Assembly: GCA_903906315.1 (NCBI GenBank)
Contig: CAIVJW010000219.1
Span: forward strand, 1 to 64,000
Origin: an uncultured delta proteobacterium
GTDB lineage: Bacteria > Myxococcota_A > Polyangia > Polyangiales > Polyangiaceae
Direction of reading: 5' to 3'
DNA: 64,000 bases
Part shown: one piece after another, positions 63,576-64,000 of the stretch
Position numbering within the stretch: position 1 is the first letter of the stretch
How the letters are laid out: every line of letters starts with the position of its first letter
Made by a program: the position numbers and the translations under genes
Notes under the pieces: model-generated
The model's input: the letters and a program-made list of their open reading frames with translations, nothing else
The model's database searches: none
Told to the model about the DNA's origin: nothing

Positions 63576-64000
63576 ATGACGACGAGACGAACGACCCGGT
63601 GCGCCCCCCTCGCCCGCGCCCTGTCCATCGCGCTCGCGGGCGCCGCGATCACGCTGCTTTCGGCCGCGGGCTGCGGCAGCGCCGAGGCGCCCGGCGCGAC
63701 GGGCGGCGGGACGCTCGGCGGCGGGACGGGCAGCACCACGGGAGCCGGCGGCGGCGCCGGACAGGGCGTGTGCGGCAATGGCCTGCTCGAGGGCGTCGAG
63801 CCGTGCGACGACGGCAACGCCGACGACTCGGACGGCTGCACGACGACGTGCGAGCTCGTGCGCTGCGGCGACGGGCTCGTGCAGGGCGTCGAGCAGTGCG
63901 ACGACGGCAACTACGACGACTCCGACGCCTGCGTCACCGGCTGCGTGAACGCGACGTGCGGCGACGGGCTCGTCCAGCAGGGTGTCGAGGACTGCGACGA
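63576..64000 (+). CDS. Lipoprotein with DUF4215 Cys-rich repeats (partial, runs off the window)
   Basis: At least 141 residues from ATG 63576, cut by the window end. Signal and lipobox (LSAAGC) lead to a Gly/Thr linker and tandem DUF4215-type repeats: [32 protein letters not shown] and [15 protein letters not shown] (each about 31 residues). Such repeats may mediate surface binding. The gene is 25 bases after the previous stop and probably belongs to the same transcript. The C-terminus is not visible. Confidence 0.85.
   Translation, partial: MTTRRTTRCAPLARALSIALAGAAITLLSAAGCGSAEAPGATGGGTLGGGTGSTTGAGGGAGQGVCGNGLLEGVEPCDDGNADDSDGCTTTCELVRCGDGLVQGVEQCDDGNYDDSDACVTGCVNATCGDGLVQQGVEDCD

Overview
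The window is very GC-rich DNA from what looks like a myxobacterium, most likely of the Polyangium/Sorangium type. The evidence is indirect but consistent: many lipoproteins, two proteins with MYXO-CTERM-like tails (Gly-Cys, one membrane segment, Arg cluster), DUF4215-type Cys-rich repeats (CGDG...EQCDDG) in lipoproteins at both ends, PilZ proteins, a eukaryote-like Ser/Thr kinase, RTX-repeat lipoproteins, GTG starts and 4-base GTGA/ATGA gene overlaps. No tRNA, rRNA, insertion sequence or CRISPR array was seen.

Layout. 1-10.9 kb: a lipoprotein, a PilZ protein, a GT39-like membrane glycosyltransferase, asd, a tandem-PilZ protein and the GTPase pair era-der. 11-16.5 kb: an ArsA/Get3-like ATPase, a roadblock-like protein, then a + strand polysaccharide-type run (PHP tyrosine phosphatase, UDP-sugar dehydrogenase, flippase-like membrane protein, exported protein). 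17-21.7 kb: an aerobic benzoyl-CoA (box) cluster, boxC-boxB plus an HD hydrolase, divergent from boxR, with TGCA motifs in the shared promoter; boxA and the benzoate-CoA ligase are not in the window. 21.8-30.4 kb: glgA, a DUF3829-like lipoprotein, recN, map, a NifU-like protein and lineage hypotheticals. 30.4-37.8 kb: mostly envelope proteins (M15 peptidase with MYXO-CTERM-like tail, Cys-rich lipoprotein, a three-gene OmpA operon, a thioredoxin-like protein, a Uma2 remnant, a low-complexity lipoprotein). 38-45.4 kb: dinB, a lipoprotein, an MBL-fold hydrolase, a four-heme cytochrome and its partner, a Ser/Thr kinase. 45.7-53.1 kb: two RTX lipoproteins, a PcrA/UvrD-like helicase and a PPOX-family protein. 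53.2-64 kb: a nine-repeat Cys-rich protein, an ATP-grasp/SET locus, a putative caspase-fold lipoprotein, a matrixin-like protease and two more Cys-rich lipoproteins.

The most unusual region is 55135-59587. It encodes an ATP-grasp ligase fused to a SET methyltransferase domain, a second free-standing SET protein translationally coupled to it, and, convergently, two coupled D-Ala-D-Ala-ligase-like ATP-grasp enzymes. All three ATP-grasp domains share an N-terminal NLCDGA motif and keep their metal/ATP residues, and both SET domains keep a post-SET CxCx4C cysteine cluster. The set reads as a compact peptide-ligation plus methylation pathway of unknown product with no visible precursor peptide gene. 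It is the best candidate here for an undescribed system.
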